Source of the DNA: Trochalopteron elliotii
Taxonomy: Eukaryota; Chordata; Aves; Passeriformes; Leiothrichidae
Assembly: GCA_024734555.1 (NCBI GenBank)
Contig: JANPWX010000638.1
Coordinates: forward strand, 186,001 to 250,000
Length of the DNA stretch: 64,000 bases
Reading direction: 5' to 3'
Shown: piece after piece, positions 42,620-54,599 of the stretch
Layout of the letters: the number at the start of each line of letters is the position of its first letter
Position numbering within the stretch: position 1 is the stretch's first letter
The notes under the pieces: generated by a model
Told to the model about the DNA's origin: nothing
The model's database searches: none
The model's input: the letters and a program-made list of their open reading frames with translations, nothing else
Made by a program: the position numbers and the translations under genes

Positions 42620-43567
42620 TCAACGACATGATGAATCTATAATTAGTTGGTCAGTCCATCTTTGGGACACTGCAGGCGAGGCTGCAATTCTGGACAGTAC
42701 AGAAGCAAGGCATTTGGGATCCCTGTCACATGATCTGGTTATCGACCAAGGAATCATAAGGGGGTCTAACCCTCTCAGTCTCTGAATACGGCTCTTAAGA
42801 AGTGTGGCACAAAGATATCTGTGTGCAGATGATCTCTATATGCAGCAAACCCAGTGGAAGACCATAGAACAAGGGATTCAACGCTTGAGAGAAATGGCAG
42901 TTGCAGAGATTTTCTTCACAGAGGACCCAGCAATGCCTAGGAATCCAGACATGGTAAAATGTACATCAGTGATGTGGCGAAAACTCATACAACTTGGGCC
43001 ATAAGAATACTCTTCTGCTTTAGCAATAATGAAGTGGGATGACAGAGAGGAGACCGTGCTTGATATGGCAAAGAAGCTCCAAGCATATGCAGATGCCGTG
43101 CATGGTCCAACACATGCAAGAATCCCAGCTGTGGAAACATGTCTGCAGAAAAGAGAAGATAGAGGAGGATCACGAGAAACTCAGGGAGGAGATTAAAGAG
43201 GACTTTCTCCAAATCTCAGCAGCACAGATCAGAGGTTCTGTTATCAAAGGCAGACGTCCCCCAGATAAGGAGAGAAGGTACACCCCACCAGGTGAGCTGT
43301 GGTTCTTCCTGCATGATTGTGGGGAAAATATGAGGAGGTGGGATGGAAGATCCACTGCTGCTCTGGCGCAATGGGTGCATGAATTGAAGAAGGGCAACAC
43401 TCAGAGAGGAAGTTCCACCAAAAGGGAAGCAGCTCCAGTAGCCTGTAGCCAAACTGCCAGGTATGATGATGATGACATGTCCGATCCCCTTGAAGGAACC
43501 TCTAAAACATACACCCAGGGAAGGAAGGATAACCAGGATTAGAGGGGCCCTGCCTCTAGCCAGGTAG
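42620..43567 (+). pseudogene. ERVL-like A3 gag fragment (capsid onward)
   Basis: It aligns with A2 gag from DESIISWLVRLWDAAGE to the end. RHLGSLSHDLVID, RYLCADDLYMQQTQWKTIEQ and MWRKLIQLGP are readable, followed by the R/K-rich C-terminus (ELWFFLHDCGENMRRWDG). Stops at 42784-42786 and 43003-43005 and frame shifts near 43150 break it. The 5' LTR and the membrane-segment half of gag are missing. It ends at CCAGGTAG where non-homologous filler begins. Confidence 0.85.
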
Positions 43568-43630
43568 TAACTTGCAATTATGGGGAAGAAAAATTCTTTA
43601 GAGTAAAAAGGAACAAACCTAACCCCCAAC
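43568..43630. other. 63-bp filler at a deletion junction in A3
   Basis: A3 jumps from the gag-pol boundary to the RT start, losing protease (A2 27811-28312). The gap is filled by sequence that is the near-perfect reverse complement of 40188-40243 (ACCTAACCCCCAAC, TCTTTAGAGTAAAAA). Confidence 0.8.
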
Positions 43631-44298
43631 AATCCGTGAGCTAAAGAGCAAAAGGGTAGTCAACAAAACCCACTGACCCAACAGCCCCTTTTGGCCTGTG
43701 CGCAAATCTGATGGAGAATGCAGATTTACTGTGGACTATTGTGCCTTGAATGAAGTGACTCCACTATTGAGTGCTGCTGTGCCAGACATGTTAGAGCCCT
43801 AGTACAAGCTGGAGTCCAAAGCAGTGAAGTGGTATGCCACTACTGACATTGCCAATGCATTTTTCTCCATTCCTCTGGCAGCAGAATACAGGCCTCAGTT
43901 TGCCTTCACTTGGAGGGGCATGCAGTACACCTGGAACCGATTGCCCCAGGGGTGGAAGCATAGTCCTACCGTCTGCCATGAACTGATCCAGACTGCACTA
44001 GAAAAGGGTGAGGCTCCAGAAGATCTGCAGTACGTCGATGACATCATTTTGTGTGGGAACATGGCAACAGAAGTGTTTGAGGAAGGAGAGAAAATCATCC
44101 AGATTCTCCTAAAAGCTGGTTTTGCTATCAAGAAGAGCAAAGTCAAGGGACATGCCCAAGAGATCCAGTTCCTGGGAATGAAGTGGCAAGATGGATCGTG
44201 TCAGATTCCCACCAATGTCATCAACAAGATCACAGCTATGTCTCCACCAACCAACTAACAAGAAACACAAGCTTTCCTAGGTGCCATAGGCTTTTGGA
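43631..44298 (+). pseudogene. A3 pol fragment: reverse transcriptase
   Basis: ATCCGTGAGCT onward aligns with A2 28316-28980. A longer open part (43824-44258) has TDIANAFFSIPLAAE, LPQGWKHSPTVCH and YVDD in LQYVDDIILCG. Stops near 43800 and 44256 disable it. It ends at the TTTGGA duplication where an LTR was inserted. Confidence 0.85.
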
Positions 44299-44846
44299 TA
44301 TCGCCGTAGTAGGAATCTCCCTGCTAGCTCTGTTTTCCACACGGGCGATATTGAGTGGGACACCTACTCCGAGTCGTGATGTGGAGCCAGGTGGCTCTGA
44401 ACTTTTCAGTTCAGCTGCTTAGAAACCTTTCTTTGGCACAGGCAGAGGACAGGGAATGAGGAAGGGAGATCTGCTCAGATCCAAGGATTTTTATTACCCG
44501 AATTGCCAAAACAGACAGCCAGAAAGACAGACCCCAAAAAGGCGGGCATGGCAGGCTATATGCTCTATGGGCTCAGACACGCCGTCACCTCCAGCCAATC
44601 ACAGGGAAACAATAAGAGGTAAACATAAATTTGTGGACTAATGAAAAATCAATGAAAGGAAAACACATTATACAGGTGAATGAAATTTGGTTTGAGGGAG
44701 AAGTTTCAGGAAAAATGGGCTGTGGTTTAGATGACTGGCACAAGCAGTTTTTGAGACCGAATTCCAGACTTAGACTAAACAAAACACACTGTAACCATAG
44801 AAACTTTTAAAACTTGAGCAAACTGTAGCTTAAATAGACTGCAACA
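44299..44846 (-). mobile_element. Solo ERVK-like LTR inside A3 pol, TG...TA ends
   Basis: The 548-bp insert is flanked by TTTGGA on both sides (44293-44298, 44847-44852). On the minus strand it starts TGTTGCAG and ends GGCGATA, with GGTAATAAAAATCC as a poly(A) signal. Six-base duplication and the same TGTTGCAG...TA ends as provirus C suggest an ERVK-type element, though the middle is different. Confidence 0.85.
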
Positions 44847-46155
44847 TTTGGAGAATGCATATTCCTGAGTACAGCCAGATTGTGAGTCCTCTCTAACTGG
44901 TTAGCTGCAAGAAGAACACTTTCCAGTGGGCCCTGAACAGCAATAAACCTTTCCCCAGATCAAGCAGTAGCCCTTGGCCCAGTCAGAACAGGACCAGATG
45001 TAAAGAACGTGCCTTACTCTGCAGCCGGGAGTCATGGTCTCCTGGAGCCTTTGGCAGACGGTGCCTGGTGAGTCTCGAGGCTGACCACTGGGGTACTGGA
45101 ATTGAAGCTACAGAGGGTCTGAAGCCAACTACACTCCAACAGAGAAGGAAGTGACGTGCTGAAGAAGCTCCACCATACAACCAACTGCCAGCAGAAGAAA
45201 CACTTTACACTCTTTTTACAGATGATTCTTGTTGCATCATAGAGATGAAATAAAAGTGGAAAGCAACCATATGGAGCCCAACATGACAGGTCACAGAAGT
45301 ACTGAAGGAGAAGGTGGATCAAGCCATCTTGCTGAACTCAAAGCCATTTAACTGTCCCTGGACTTTGTTGAAAGAGAGAAGTGGCCAAAGCTCTACCTCT
45401 ATACTGATTCATGGATGATAGCCAATGCTTTGTGGGGATGGCTGGAAAACGGGAAAAAGGCTAATTGGCAGCATAGGGGAAAACCAATCTGGGCTGCTGA
45501 AGAGTGGAAAGACATCGCTGTCTGGGTAGACAAACTACCTGTGAAGGTCCGCCATGTAGATGCCCGTGTCCCCAAGACACGGGCTAATAAGGAGCACCAA
45601 AACAACGAGCAGGTAGATCAAGCTGCAAAGATAGAGGTGACAAAAATAGATTTAGATTGGCAACACAAGGGAGAGTTGTTCCTAGCTCGATGGGCTCATG
45701 ATGCCTCAGGTCATCAGGGCAGAGATGCCACCTATAAGTGGGCACAAGACCAAAGGGGGGATTTAACCATGAACAGTATTTCTCAGGTTATCAATGACTG
45801 CGAGATGTGCTGCGATCAAGCAGGCCAAGCAGGTGAAGCCCCTATGGTATGGGGGGCAGTGGTCCAAATATAAATATGGGGAGGCCTGGCAAATTATTAT
45901 ATCACACTGTCCCAGACACACCAAGGTAAGCACTATGTGCTCACAATGGTAGAAGCCACTACAGGATGGTTGGAAACCTACACTCTGCCCCACGCTACTG
46001 CCCGTAACACCATCCTAGGCCTAGAATAGCAAGTCCTTTGGAGGCATGGTATCCCTGAGAGGATTGAGTCAGACAACGGGACTCATTTCAAGAACAGCCT
46101 TATCAACACCTGGGCTAGGGAACATGGCACTGAGTGGGTGTACCATATCCCCTAC
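44847..46155 (+). pseudogene. A3 pol fragment: connection, RNase H and integrase
   Basis: It continues from GGAGAATGCATATTCC with multiple stops and a deletion near 45140 relative to A2. RNase H remains (ELKAI, LYTDSWMIANALWGWLENG at 45395-45450). The longest open part (45415-45873) covers the linker and the integrase zinc-binding region (RWAHDASGHQGRDATYKWA). The core follows in another frame with ESDNGTHF, up to the CCTAC duplication. Confidence 0.85.
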
Positions 46156-46492
46156 TGTCATTGTAGGACACGAAAGAAAGATGAGATACTCCAAATATTT
46201 CAGAAGGCAAAGAGCATAGAAAAAAGGCTCTATTGTCTAATTCTTGCTACCTTTTATAAGGTGTTCTGATACAGACAACATGATTGGTGAATAGGAATGA
46301 CACCTCTCTAATCCCATTGGTTAAACTAGAGAAACAGCAAAACACCACCTGGAGAAAGATTGTTTTGAGAAAGGATAGTTGTTTGCCAAGATTGTTTTGA
46401 GAAGAAGCTTTCTTGAGAAATTTTTCCTTGGGAAAAAGTTAGCAGCTGCTAGCAGGCTAAAATCTCTCAGACCCAGAAATATCAGGCCCACA
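46156..46492 (-). mobile_element. Solo LTR, family L, in A3 integrase
   Basis: The 337-bp insert starts TGTCATTGTAGGACACG and ends GGCCCACA, flanked by CCTAC (46151-46155, 46493-46497). It is related to 8763-9061 along its length (GGACACGAAA, AGAAGGCA, TGACACCTCTC) and has the same orientation relative to the host element. Confidence 0.85.
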
Positions 46493-47027
46493 CCTACCAT
46501 GCACCAGCTGCAGGCAAAGTGGAGAAGTACAATGGACTGTTAAAACCACCTTGAAAGCACTGGGTGGGGGATCTTTCAAAAATTGGGAGCAGCATTTAGC
46601 AAAGGCCACCTGGTTAGTTAACACCTGAGGCTCCGCCAACCGATCAGGCCCTGCCCAATCTGAGACCCTGCATACAGCAGACGGACACAAGGTCTCAGTG
46701 GTGCCTGTCAGAGGACTGTTAGGGAAGACAGTTTGGATCAATTCTGCCTCGAGTACAGACAAACCCATCCATGTGGTTGTCTTTGCTCAGGGACCAGGTT
46801 GCACATGGTGGATAATGCAGAGAGATGGAACAACATGATGTGTACCTCAGGGAGATCTGATTGTTGGGTGAGAGCCATGTGTAAATATCACTGTTTGCTG
46901 AATGTCACTGCCACTATCTGTATATAGCTGTATATATATATGCATGTATAAATGTACATGTGTGTAGAATTAGAATATATATATTGTTTTTAGCATTGAG
47001 CAGACGATATGGGGATAAGGGGCAGAA
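46493..47027 (+). pseudogene. A3 integrase C-terminal end and 3' untranslated region
   Basis: ACCATGCACCAGCTGC onward aligns with A2 30590-31127, including AALGGGSFKNWEQHLAKATWLVNT and the SH3-like end. A stop near 46627 and a one-base loss near 46543 break it. A GGGGATAAGGGGCAGAA purine stretch precedes the LTR. Confidence 0.85.
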
Positions 47028-48320
47028 TGTCCTGGGGTGACTGTATGGCCTGGTATTGCCATCATCTGTCTTTTTGTCCAGATATGTCTTGTGCCTTTAA
47101 GAGCGAAAGGTGAGGGGCGGGAGAAGCGGTGGAATGCTTCTTCGGTGTGCAGTTTGTGTGTGTAGAAGCTTCACTTCCTCCCAGAATTCCTTCTCTCGGT
47201 GTGCTGTCTGCAGCACAGACAGAGGGAGGACAGCTTTCCTTTTTCTTAAGTTAGTTTCTCGTCTGTAAGCTGAGTCAAGAAAGTTTTTCCTGGGATGGTG
47301 TTTTTTTTTTTCTGGAACTGTTCAGCTTTCCTCTGGTCCGGGACACCAGGACAATTGCCCAGGGGGCCCCCAAACTGCCTGGATGCCAGGCCCGAGACCC
47401 AGAGGGACTGAGAGAGACTGAGTGAGCCGAGACACACCCACAGAAGGACTCTCTGAACTACAAAAGGACTCTCTGAATTTGCCATCTCTTCAGAGCAACG
47501 AGAGGTTTCATTGTTTAATATTATTCATTTTTTCATGTTTGTGAGTACTTTGCTTGTGAAATAAACAGTTTTTTCCACTTTTCTCCAAGGAGATTATCTC
47601 CCAAACTGGTTGGAGGAGGGGCTGCTGGAATCTGCTTTTTTAGAGTGAAACGCAGCAGAAAAAACTCCACAACTAATAATAGTTGTTAGAGCAGTATGTA
47701 TTGAGTCCACGTCGAGATGCATGAGGAATAATTTCACCAAAGACATGCATGAATACCAGAGAGCTTGCCCCCCTTATTGTTCCCTGAGGTCTTACATATG
47801 CATGACATTGCACAGTCCCCCCTCATACATATTCATTCCCTGATCCCGCTCATCCTGGCTTTGTATGGTAATTAACTCCATGCCCTTCTGGGCATGCTCA
47901 GTTCATTGTGGTGGTCTCTGGTGGTTTTCCAAGGATGAAGCCTCTGTATGTCCCTTCACCTTTATCTCTCTGTGTGCTTTGGCCCCTTTGGCACTTTTTC
48001 AAGGGAAATCACCATCTTAGAGTCTGTGTTCTTTTTCTTTATCTGCATTCTTAGTCCTGCTATTCTGCTGTTTAGGCTAGTTCTTCTCACTCCTGATGCT
48101 TGTAGTGCTTAAAAATATGCAAAAGGGTAACAGGCACAGTGTCCGGTATTCACTGAATGTCATCTAAAAAGCGATCTCATATATTCTAAAGCACTATTCT
48201 AACATACTGTGCATGTTCTTAAATTTGCTATAAAGGATCAGTTGGAATTTTCAAATCTCTGTCTCATAGAGGACACCCCTTCGGGAAGTTTCCTCCCAAA
48301 TTTTGTCTCAAACCAGGACA
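47028..48320 (+). mobile_element. A3 3' LTR interrupted by another LTR
   Basis: TGTCCTGGGGTGAC to CCAGGACA corresponds to the A2 LTR but is clearly more divergent. It includes AATAAACAG near 47560. An insertion at 47646-48266 splits it 50 bases before its end. Confidence 0.85.
47646..48266 (-). mobile_element. Solo LTR inside the A3 LTR
   Basis: The 621-bp insert runs TGAAACGC to CTGTCTCA with TAGAG on both sides (47641-47645, 48267-48271). A CpG-poor sequence with CATACATATTCATTCC is present. Minus orientation is suggested by the complement of an AATAA-type signal near 47680. Confidence 0.75.
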
Positions 48321-49911
48321 AGATCACAAACCCAGATGTAACTGTTGATTTCCAGACCTAACTCTTCATAAAGCTTGTATTTTCAGCCAAAGTTTGCACA
48401 CAAACTAGGATTGCTGCATCCACTTAGGTCACTAATAGAAGCTGACAGTTTATTTCTTAAGTGTAGATTCTTAATTCTAGCATACAGAATAGCTGAGAAG
48501 GCATTCCTACTGACTGCAAGAGCCAAGAACAGGCTCATCCAGGAAGCAACTAGATCTAAGCATAGAAATGACCAGACTAGGAACTTGGGTTGGCATTCAC
48601 TTTAAACTACTTGTAATCCTGGTTATGTCAATGCATTTCTGAACATATGATCTTTGCTAGAACCTCTCATTCAACAGACATTTAAATTCTGGAATAAGGA
48701 ATTAATAACTATCTTTTTTTTTTTTTTTTTTGTTATTCAGACTAGAAAGACTTTAAGATGACTACAGGAAACTGCAGCAGCACTTCCTGGTAACAAGCTG
48801 ATCACAGAATAAACTGGCAGACAGGGCTAGAACAAAATGACACTGAAAAATAAAACCTCTCAACATTCCACTATAACAAGCCTTATGTTAGCCAACACCA
48901 TTCCAACACTTATCCACTGTGGACTGTTAAGAAAAAAATCCCTCATGGAACAATCAGGAGAGAAAGGGGACAGAACTGAGAACAATTGTAATTTTCTAAA
49001 TCCTTAGTAGTCCTAGACCTTGAATAGTGGAGTTCTTCCCATCCTAAGGAATATTGCAGAAGTAGAGAGTACAGAGAAGAACAGCAAGGCTGTTCAGCAG
49101 TCAAAGACACAATAGGCTTCATACAAGAAACAAACCAGATTTTTCAATATGGAAAGACGGTGACTAAATGCTGGAGGGAAATTACTGGATCTATAGTTTT
49201 ATAGGTTTGCTGGAAGAGTTACAGTTGGAATGATCTACCACTTCTCACATCCCTTAATGTGGGAAGCTTAACACAGTTCTGCACTCAGTTGTAGAAATAA
49301 GAGGACCATGTCTGTCTTTTTTTCTACTGAAGGCGAAGAATGTCTTCATATTTCAGCAAACTAGCTAGAAAACCCGCTACAAATGCATTTAACAGAAAAG
49401 TTATCCAGAAAGTTACAGATATAGCAAACCTGATTATCTCTAGCCAGTTTGTGCTCTCCAATAACAAAAAACACTTCAAATCAGTTGCCCAGAAGTCTGT
49501 ACTATTATCTGTAAAAAAATCCAAACCAACAAAACTAAAAATTGGTTTACTCACATACATGTAGTGCTAATTAAGAGTCATCTGTTGTATTAGCCTTCAT
49601 AACTGAAGGGTTATAAAACAGCAAATACCAAGGAGTCAGTAAATCCTAATCACTGTTAAAGTCAGCACTCTATAAATGAGGAAGTAGTCCTATAAACAAC
49701 AGCAAAGTTTGGTAGCACCATAGACTTTCACAAAAAGTATGCTGCAGGTTCATAACAACCAAACCAAGTAAATAAATCTGCTGACAAAATGGGAAAGAAA
49801 GAAGTTTAATCAGAGGAGAGGGAATTGTTACTTCCAAATTCCAATTGCCTTCACTCTAAAACATGATCTAAAGCTTAACACAAGGAGGCTGGATTTGAAG
49901 TCATTACTGTT
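48321..49911. other. Unassigned non-coding DNA
   Basis: No gene recognised. A poly(T) run lies at 48714-48731. The small opposing open frames at 49324-49564 carry no known motif. Confidence 0.4.
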
Positions 49912-50216
49912 TGTATTGGGTTTGTATGGCCAGGTTTTGGTAGCATGGGGACTACAGGGGTGGCTTCTGTGAGAAGCTGCTGGAAGCTTCCACCATGTCC
50001 AGCAGAGCCAATGCCATCTGGCTCCAGGACGGACATGCTGCTGGCCAAGGCTGGGCTAATCAGAAATGGTGGTAAAGCCTCTGTGATATTTAAGAGGGAA
50101 AAAGTTATTGCGCAGATGTAATTGCAGCCAAAGAAGAGCAGAGTGAGAATATATGAGATGAACAACTCTACATACACCAAGGTGAGTGGAGAAGGAGGAG
50201 GAGATCATCAGAGATC
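49912..50216 (+). mobile_element. 5' fragment of an ERVL-type LTR, family D
   Basis: TGTATTGGGTTTGTATGG, then GGTGGCTTCTGTGAGAAGC and GATATTTAAGAGG match 12790-13000. Similarity fades after a GAAGGAGGAGGAG stretch near 50195. The 3' half is missing. Confidence 0.75.
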
Positions 50217-51799
50217 TGCAGAGATTGGTACAGGAGAGTTTGTCATTCAGTTAACAGGTGATGCTGCGTACTCACACCCCAGAATGCAGACGGGCTATCC
50301 TTGGGATATTTGTGACATCATTACTGGAACTCTGTTAAAACTAACCTTGTATTTTCAGGAAGCTGTGTATTTTGCCAGGGCTGTTTATTGGAGAGATTAA
50401 AGGCTAGCTGTGTGAATGTGTATTCCTGTATACTGGTAGCACAGCAAGGTTTAAATTCTTCAACAGAAATGCCAATATATTGCATGATTGGTAAAACTTG
50501 CCATGTGGGATGTATACTGCCCTTTCAGGAATTTTGATTTAAAAATCTGATTGGACTGAATTAATACTGATTCTTTGCTCAGTTATAATGATGTTAGCTG
50601 TTACCACAAAAGCTAGAAACTTGTATACCTGGAAAAATAATTGCAAGTAATTGCAAGTTGGTACCTTCAGAGTGCCATTTATCACTCTGTGGCTAATGTT
50701 TTAGTTTGTGGACAGGAAAGTTCATATTTGTAAGATACAGTTCCCCCGTAGACAATTCAGTAGATCCCTCCTTGGAAATATTTTGGGTGGATATTAATGG
50801 AACAGCAATTAAGTTTCAAGCCTGATGTCAAAACATTGCATGACTTACCTGCAGGGAGCAATTAGCTGGGGGGGCTCATGCCACTCATAAAGCAGGCATT
50901 CCTTTGCTCACTTGAAGGCAAACTTTGAGCTTTAGCTGCAGCAGCTATTCAAGAATTAGGTATAATTGGCTTATGACTCTCCACTGTAAAGGTAGGCAGA
51001 ACTGTGCTGACTTTGCCTGTTCGCTTGCTTTTTTATCCCACAGCTTTAATAGGGCAATTTTATTGTGAGTTTTTTGCTATGAAGACACATGTGACAGCAA
51101 TTCAGATAGGTACAGCTATTTAGTGATTCAAGTGTAGTTATTCTTCCTTGCCATGTATAAATTGAAATTGGAGTTGATATCAAAACAGTTTAAATACATT
51201 TATGGACCACAAGTGCAATAAACAGTAGCTCACTCCTTTAGAATCATCTGAAACCATGGCTTTGTTGCTGTTTATATACAAGTGTCAGTCTTACACACCC
51301 ACTGACCTAACCGAGTTACTTGTGCACAACACATGGCACTATTATATAACTAGGTCCTTGATGATTTTTATCCTTAAATATTTATATCCCGTTACCTTTA
51401 ATAGTCCAAGCTCAAATCTACTGTACAATCTCAAAAAGCTGTCTTACCATCTGCGAACTGAGCAGGTTTGAAGCGCAATTTGCCAAGATATACAGTCATC
51501 ATTTTTCTGAGTAAAACTGCACTTTAAAAAACCCTGGCAAACTTACACCAGAAAAGTCCTGACTATGAATGGGTATTTTCAATAATATTTGCACTTACCA
51601 TGAGCTATTCTCAAAATTAAATTATATAAAATCACAGTGTATTTGCCACGCCTTTATAATCTCTCCAGTAAATCCATGTTGCTGCTATTTCAGTTACAAA
51701 TCAGTTGTTTGCCTGCATATTGTTCATTGATGTTTAACTGTTGTATGACAAATTTTCGGTAGCTTTCTTGTAACGATGGAGTCAAAATGAGTTAATTTC
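50217..51799. other. Unassigned non-coding DNA
   Basis: No LTR, CR1 or gene was recognised. An open frame ending at 50400 overlaps the LTR fragment and has no known motif. Confidence 0.4.
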
Positions 51800-51829
51800 T
51801 GTTGTATCTGAAACTTTTAATGGAACACT

Positions 51830-52360
51830 CAACTCTGACTTTAGTTTTGTTGAATTTAAATGATGTTAATTTTCAGTTCTGTTATGTTTCAGTTCTGTAC
51901 AGTTTAGGCGATGTTAAGGTTCAGTTCCGTTAAGTGCTGGTAAATTTAAGTGATGTTACGTTTATGTTCTGTTACTTTGAAGTTCTGTTAAGTTTAAGTT
52001 CTGTAAAGTTTGTGATGTTAAGTTCTGTTAAGCTCAAGTATTTTTAAATTTAAGTGATGTTAGGTTTACGTTCTGTTAATTTGAAGTTCCATTACATTTA
52101 AGTTCTGCTAAGTTTAGGTTCTGTTAAATTTAAATTCTCTTAAGGTTAAGGTCTGTTAAGATTAATTTCTGTCAAGTTTAAATGTTGTTAAATTTAAGCA
52201 AGGCTAAGTTTAAGTGTTGTTCAGTTTAAGTTCTGTTATTTTAAGTTCTGTTAAGTTTAAGGTCTATTAAGATCAATTTCTGTTCAGTTTCAGTAATGTT
52301 AACTAAGTTCTGTTAGGTGTACTTTCTGTTATGTTTAAGTGACGTTAAGTTTATGTTGAA
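51830..52360. repeat. Degenerate minisatellite of TTAAGTTCTG / TTTAAGTGATG units
   Basis: About 530 bases are built from variants of GTTCTGTTAAGTTTAAG and TTTAAGTGATGTTA, repeated in imperfect direct order with units of roughly 12-17 bases. G is rich and C is rare on the plus strand. No coding frame is involved. Confidence 0.85.
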
Positions 52361-53493
52361 ATCTGTTCATTTAAATTACAAGATACAGTTCTTTTGTTAT
52401 AGAGATAAGATGGAACTGACTGAAACAATTATGATAAAGAATTGGTAAGCAACTGTTTAGGAATATAAGATAATAAATTGTGTAAAAATAAGTGAAGATG
52501 CGGTTTATGAGATCCTTAATTTCATTGAAGATTCTATGGGTATAAATGTTCTGCATTGGTCAACTAACATAATTATTCATAACAATCTGCTGTTTTACCT
52601 TCCATAGGTAGCACTGAAGAATGAGAAACAATTCCAAAATATGGCTGTTATTAACTGCAAGCTGTTTAGTGCTTTCTTGCTTTTATTTTGCTTTAATGTC
52701 ATACATGCATGGATGTGGGAAAAATATCATCTCGACTTCTTAGGACAGTTACTGCTGTTGTATTAATGATTCTGAATGTTGTTAATGTCATAGCGTGAAT
52801 TTCCTGATTTATTATAATGGGAATTAGCCACAACATATTGTCTGAGGTTACACATATGCATTCATTTGGTTGTTTGCAGTTTGTTCATGATACCATTGAC
52901 TACTTAGCTAAAGATTAATGACAAAGCCAGCTGCTTTACAACTTTCCAGAACATACTGTTGTGTAGCTATCTGCTGGACATGTATACTTTCAAGAAACTT
53001 TCCCAGCTGCTATTACTAGAGGTTTGTTTGTAGGATGTGTTAGGGAGATCCTTCCAGTTAAGCCCTTGGCTCCAGCCAAGCCCTGGCCCTAGCTGGTTGG
53101 AAGTATGCCAACAGAGACCTGGGTGTTTCTGCACTAAAAATGTAATCAGGTCACTTTGACTTGCTGATTTGGGCTTATAACAGCTGGGCCCCCTTTCGAA
53201 GTAAACTTGGAAACCTTCCCCAGGAATGGTTCTCCAGGTCTTCATTGTGAAACAGGGTTCGCCAGCTATTGCGGACTCTGGGTGATGGTACAGTATTTAG
53301 GCAATTGATGATGTATCATTCTAAGTCACTATCTGTGGGAAATAAAGGCACAGAAAAATCTCAAAACCTTGTGCATACAGGCTCAGAGATAGAAATGGAT
53401 ACAGAATTTGATCTAAGACTTTGGAAAAGGCTTCCAGATTTAGAGACCTGAAGCAAGAATGTGGATTTGTGATTTCAGCAGAAACATGCCTTA
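52361..53493. other. Unassigned non-coding DNA
   Basis: No repeat or gene recognised. The minus open frame 52967-53245 carries no known motif. Confidence 0.4.
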
Positions 53494-53845
53494 TGTAAGT
53501 GTAAAAGACATGTTAAGCTAGATAGTGGAAGGTTTAAAAAGTTTTAAAGTTTAGAAATAGAACTTGTTATAGAGTCAGTAGGAAGATTAAGATGTAGCAG
53601 TGTAGGTTTGTGTGGTGTTATATGATTGGATAAAGAAAAGACACATTGCAGCAGAACTGTGTAAGACAAAACGATTGGTGTAAAAGACACTAATAGACTT
53701 TGTGGCAGTAGTTTATTGGCTAATAAACCTATATAAGGCATTGCAACTGGAGTTACTACGGCTTCTGATGTGATGGCGTTGAATGTAACAGCCTTAAAAT
53801 CTCACCCTCTTGTGAGACTGATGCAATAAATCATCTTTTACAACA
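53494..53845 (+). mobile_element. Possible LTR
   Basis: CCTATATAAGGC (about 53728), AATAAATCATC (about 53825) and a TACAACA end form an LTR-like promoter/poly(A) order. The start TGTAAGTG is a guess and no duplication matches. Confidence 0.35.
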
Positions 53846-54599
53846 TTTCTCAGTGGTCTCGTCTCTCATCAATCCTGATAACTATCCTTTCTCTCGTGTG
53901 CTAATGATTACATCTATTACCTTGCTTATTTCTGCTTGGTGTGAATTTATTGCTTTACCACATGTATTGTTTTACTTTTATGTTGCCTTCATGTTCATAG
54001 TGAGAGACGTGCATGTTGTCGAAAAAAAAAGAAGGGAGGAATATGGCTCCTGAAGAACATTTAGATAATGCAATATTTACACTAGAATTTTTGAAAGCAG
54101 ATCATCAGTTTTGATCCCCAGCAGAGCAATACAGCTGTGAAGATTTGCATATGCAGAACCAATTTCTAAAAGTTTTTACATAGGGATCCACAGTTGGGCG
54201 TGCAATGGCAAGGCCTAGCTGATTTACTAACCTAGGGGAGAAAGCACACGTGTTTTATTGCCAACAAGTCTAAAGTGGTTACCTGCTCATCTGGACAAAC
54301 ATCAATCGCCTCCAAGGAAATGAGGCCCATTGAGAGGAGAAATGACCTAATCACCATCCAGCCCTCATGGCCAAGGCAGGAGCAGGAGTAGGGCTGCCAG
54401 GAACATGACTGCATCTGGAGACTTAAGGAGGCAGCCTGCCAACTGCCTTGTGTCCTACTGCACCCACCATCATTTTATTGTGTTCCTGCTGACCTTCAGT
54501 TATTCCCTGTTCCATGCTTCCAGAAAGACATTCAGTAATGTCAAAGCATTTCTAGCTAATGGACTTCCTCTTGCCTAAACAGCATGGCCCCTGAGCTCC

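Noticed and set aside
49324..49564. Opposing 74-78-codon frames at 49.3-49.6 kb as a small gene
   Set aside because: There are no motifs, splice context or conservation clue; length is within chance in AT-rich DNA.
50122..50400. 92-codon frame after the LTR D fragment
   Set aside because: It begins inside the LTR, and the remaining residues match nothing I recognise.
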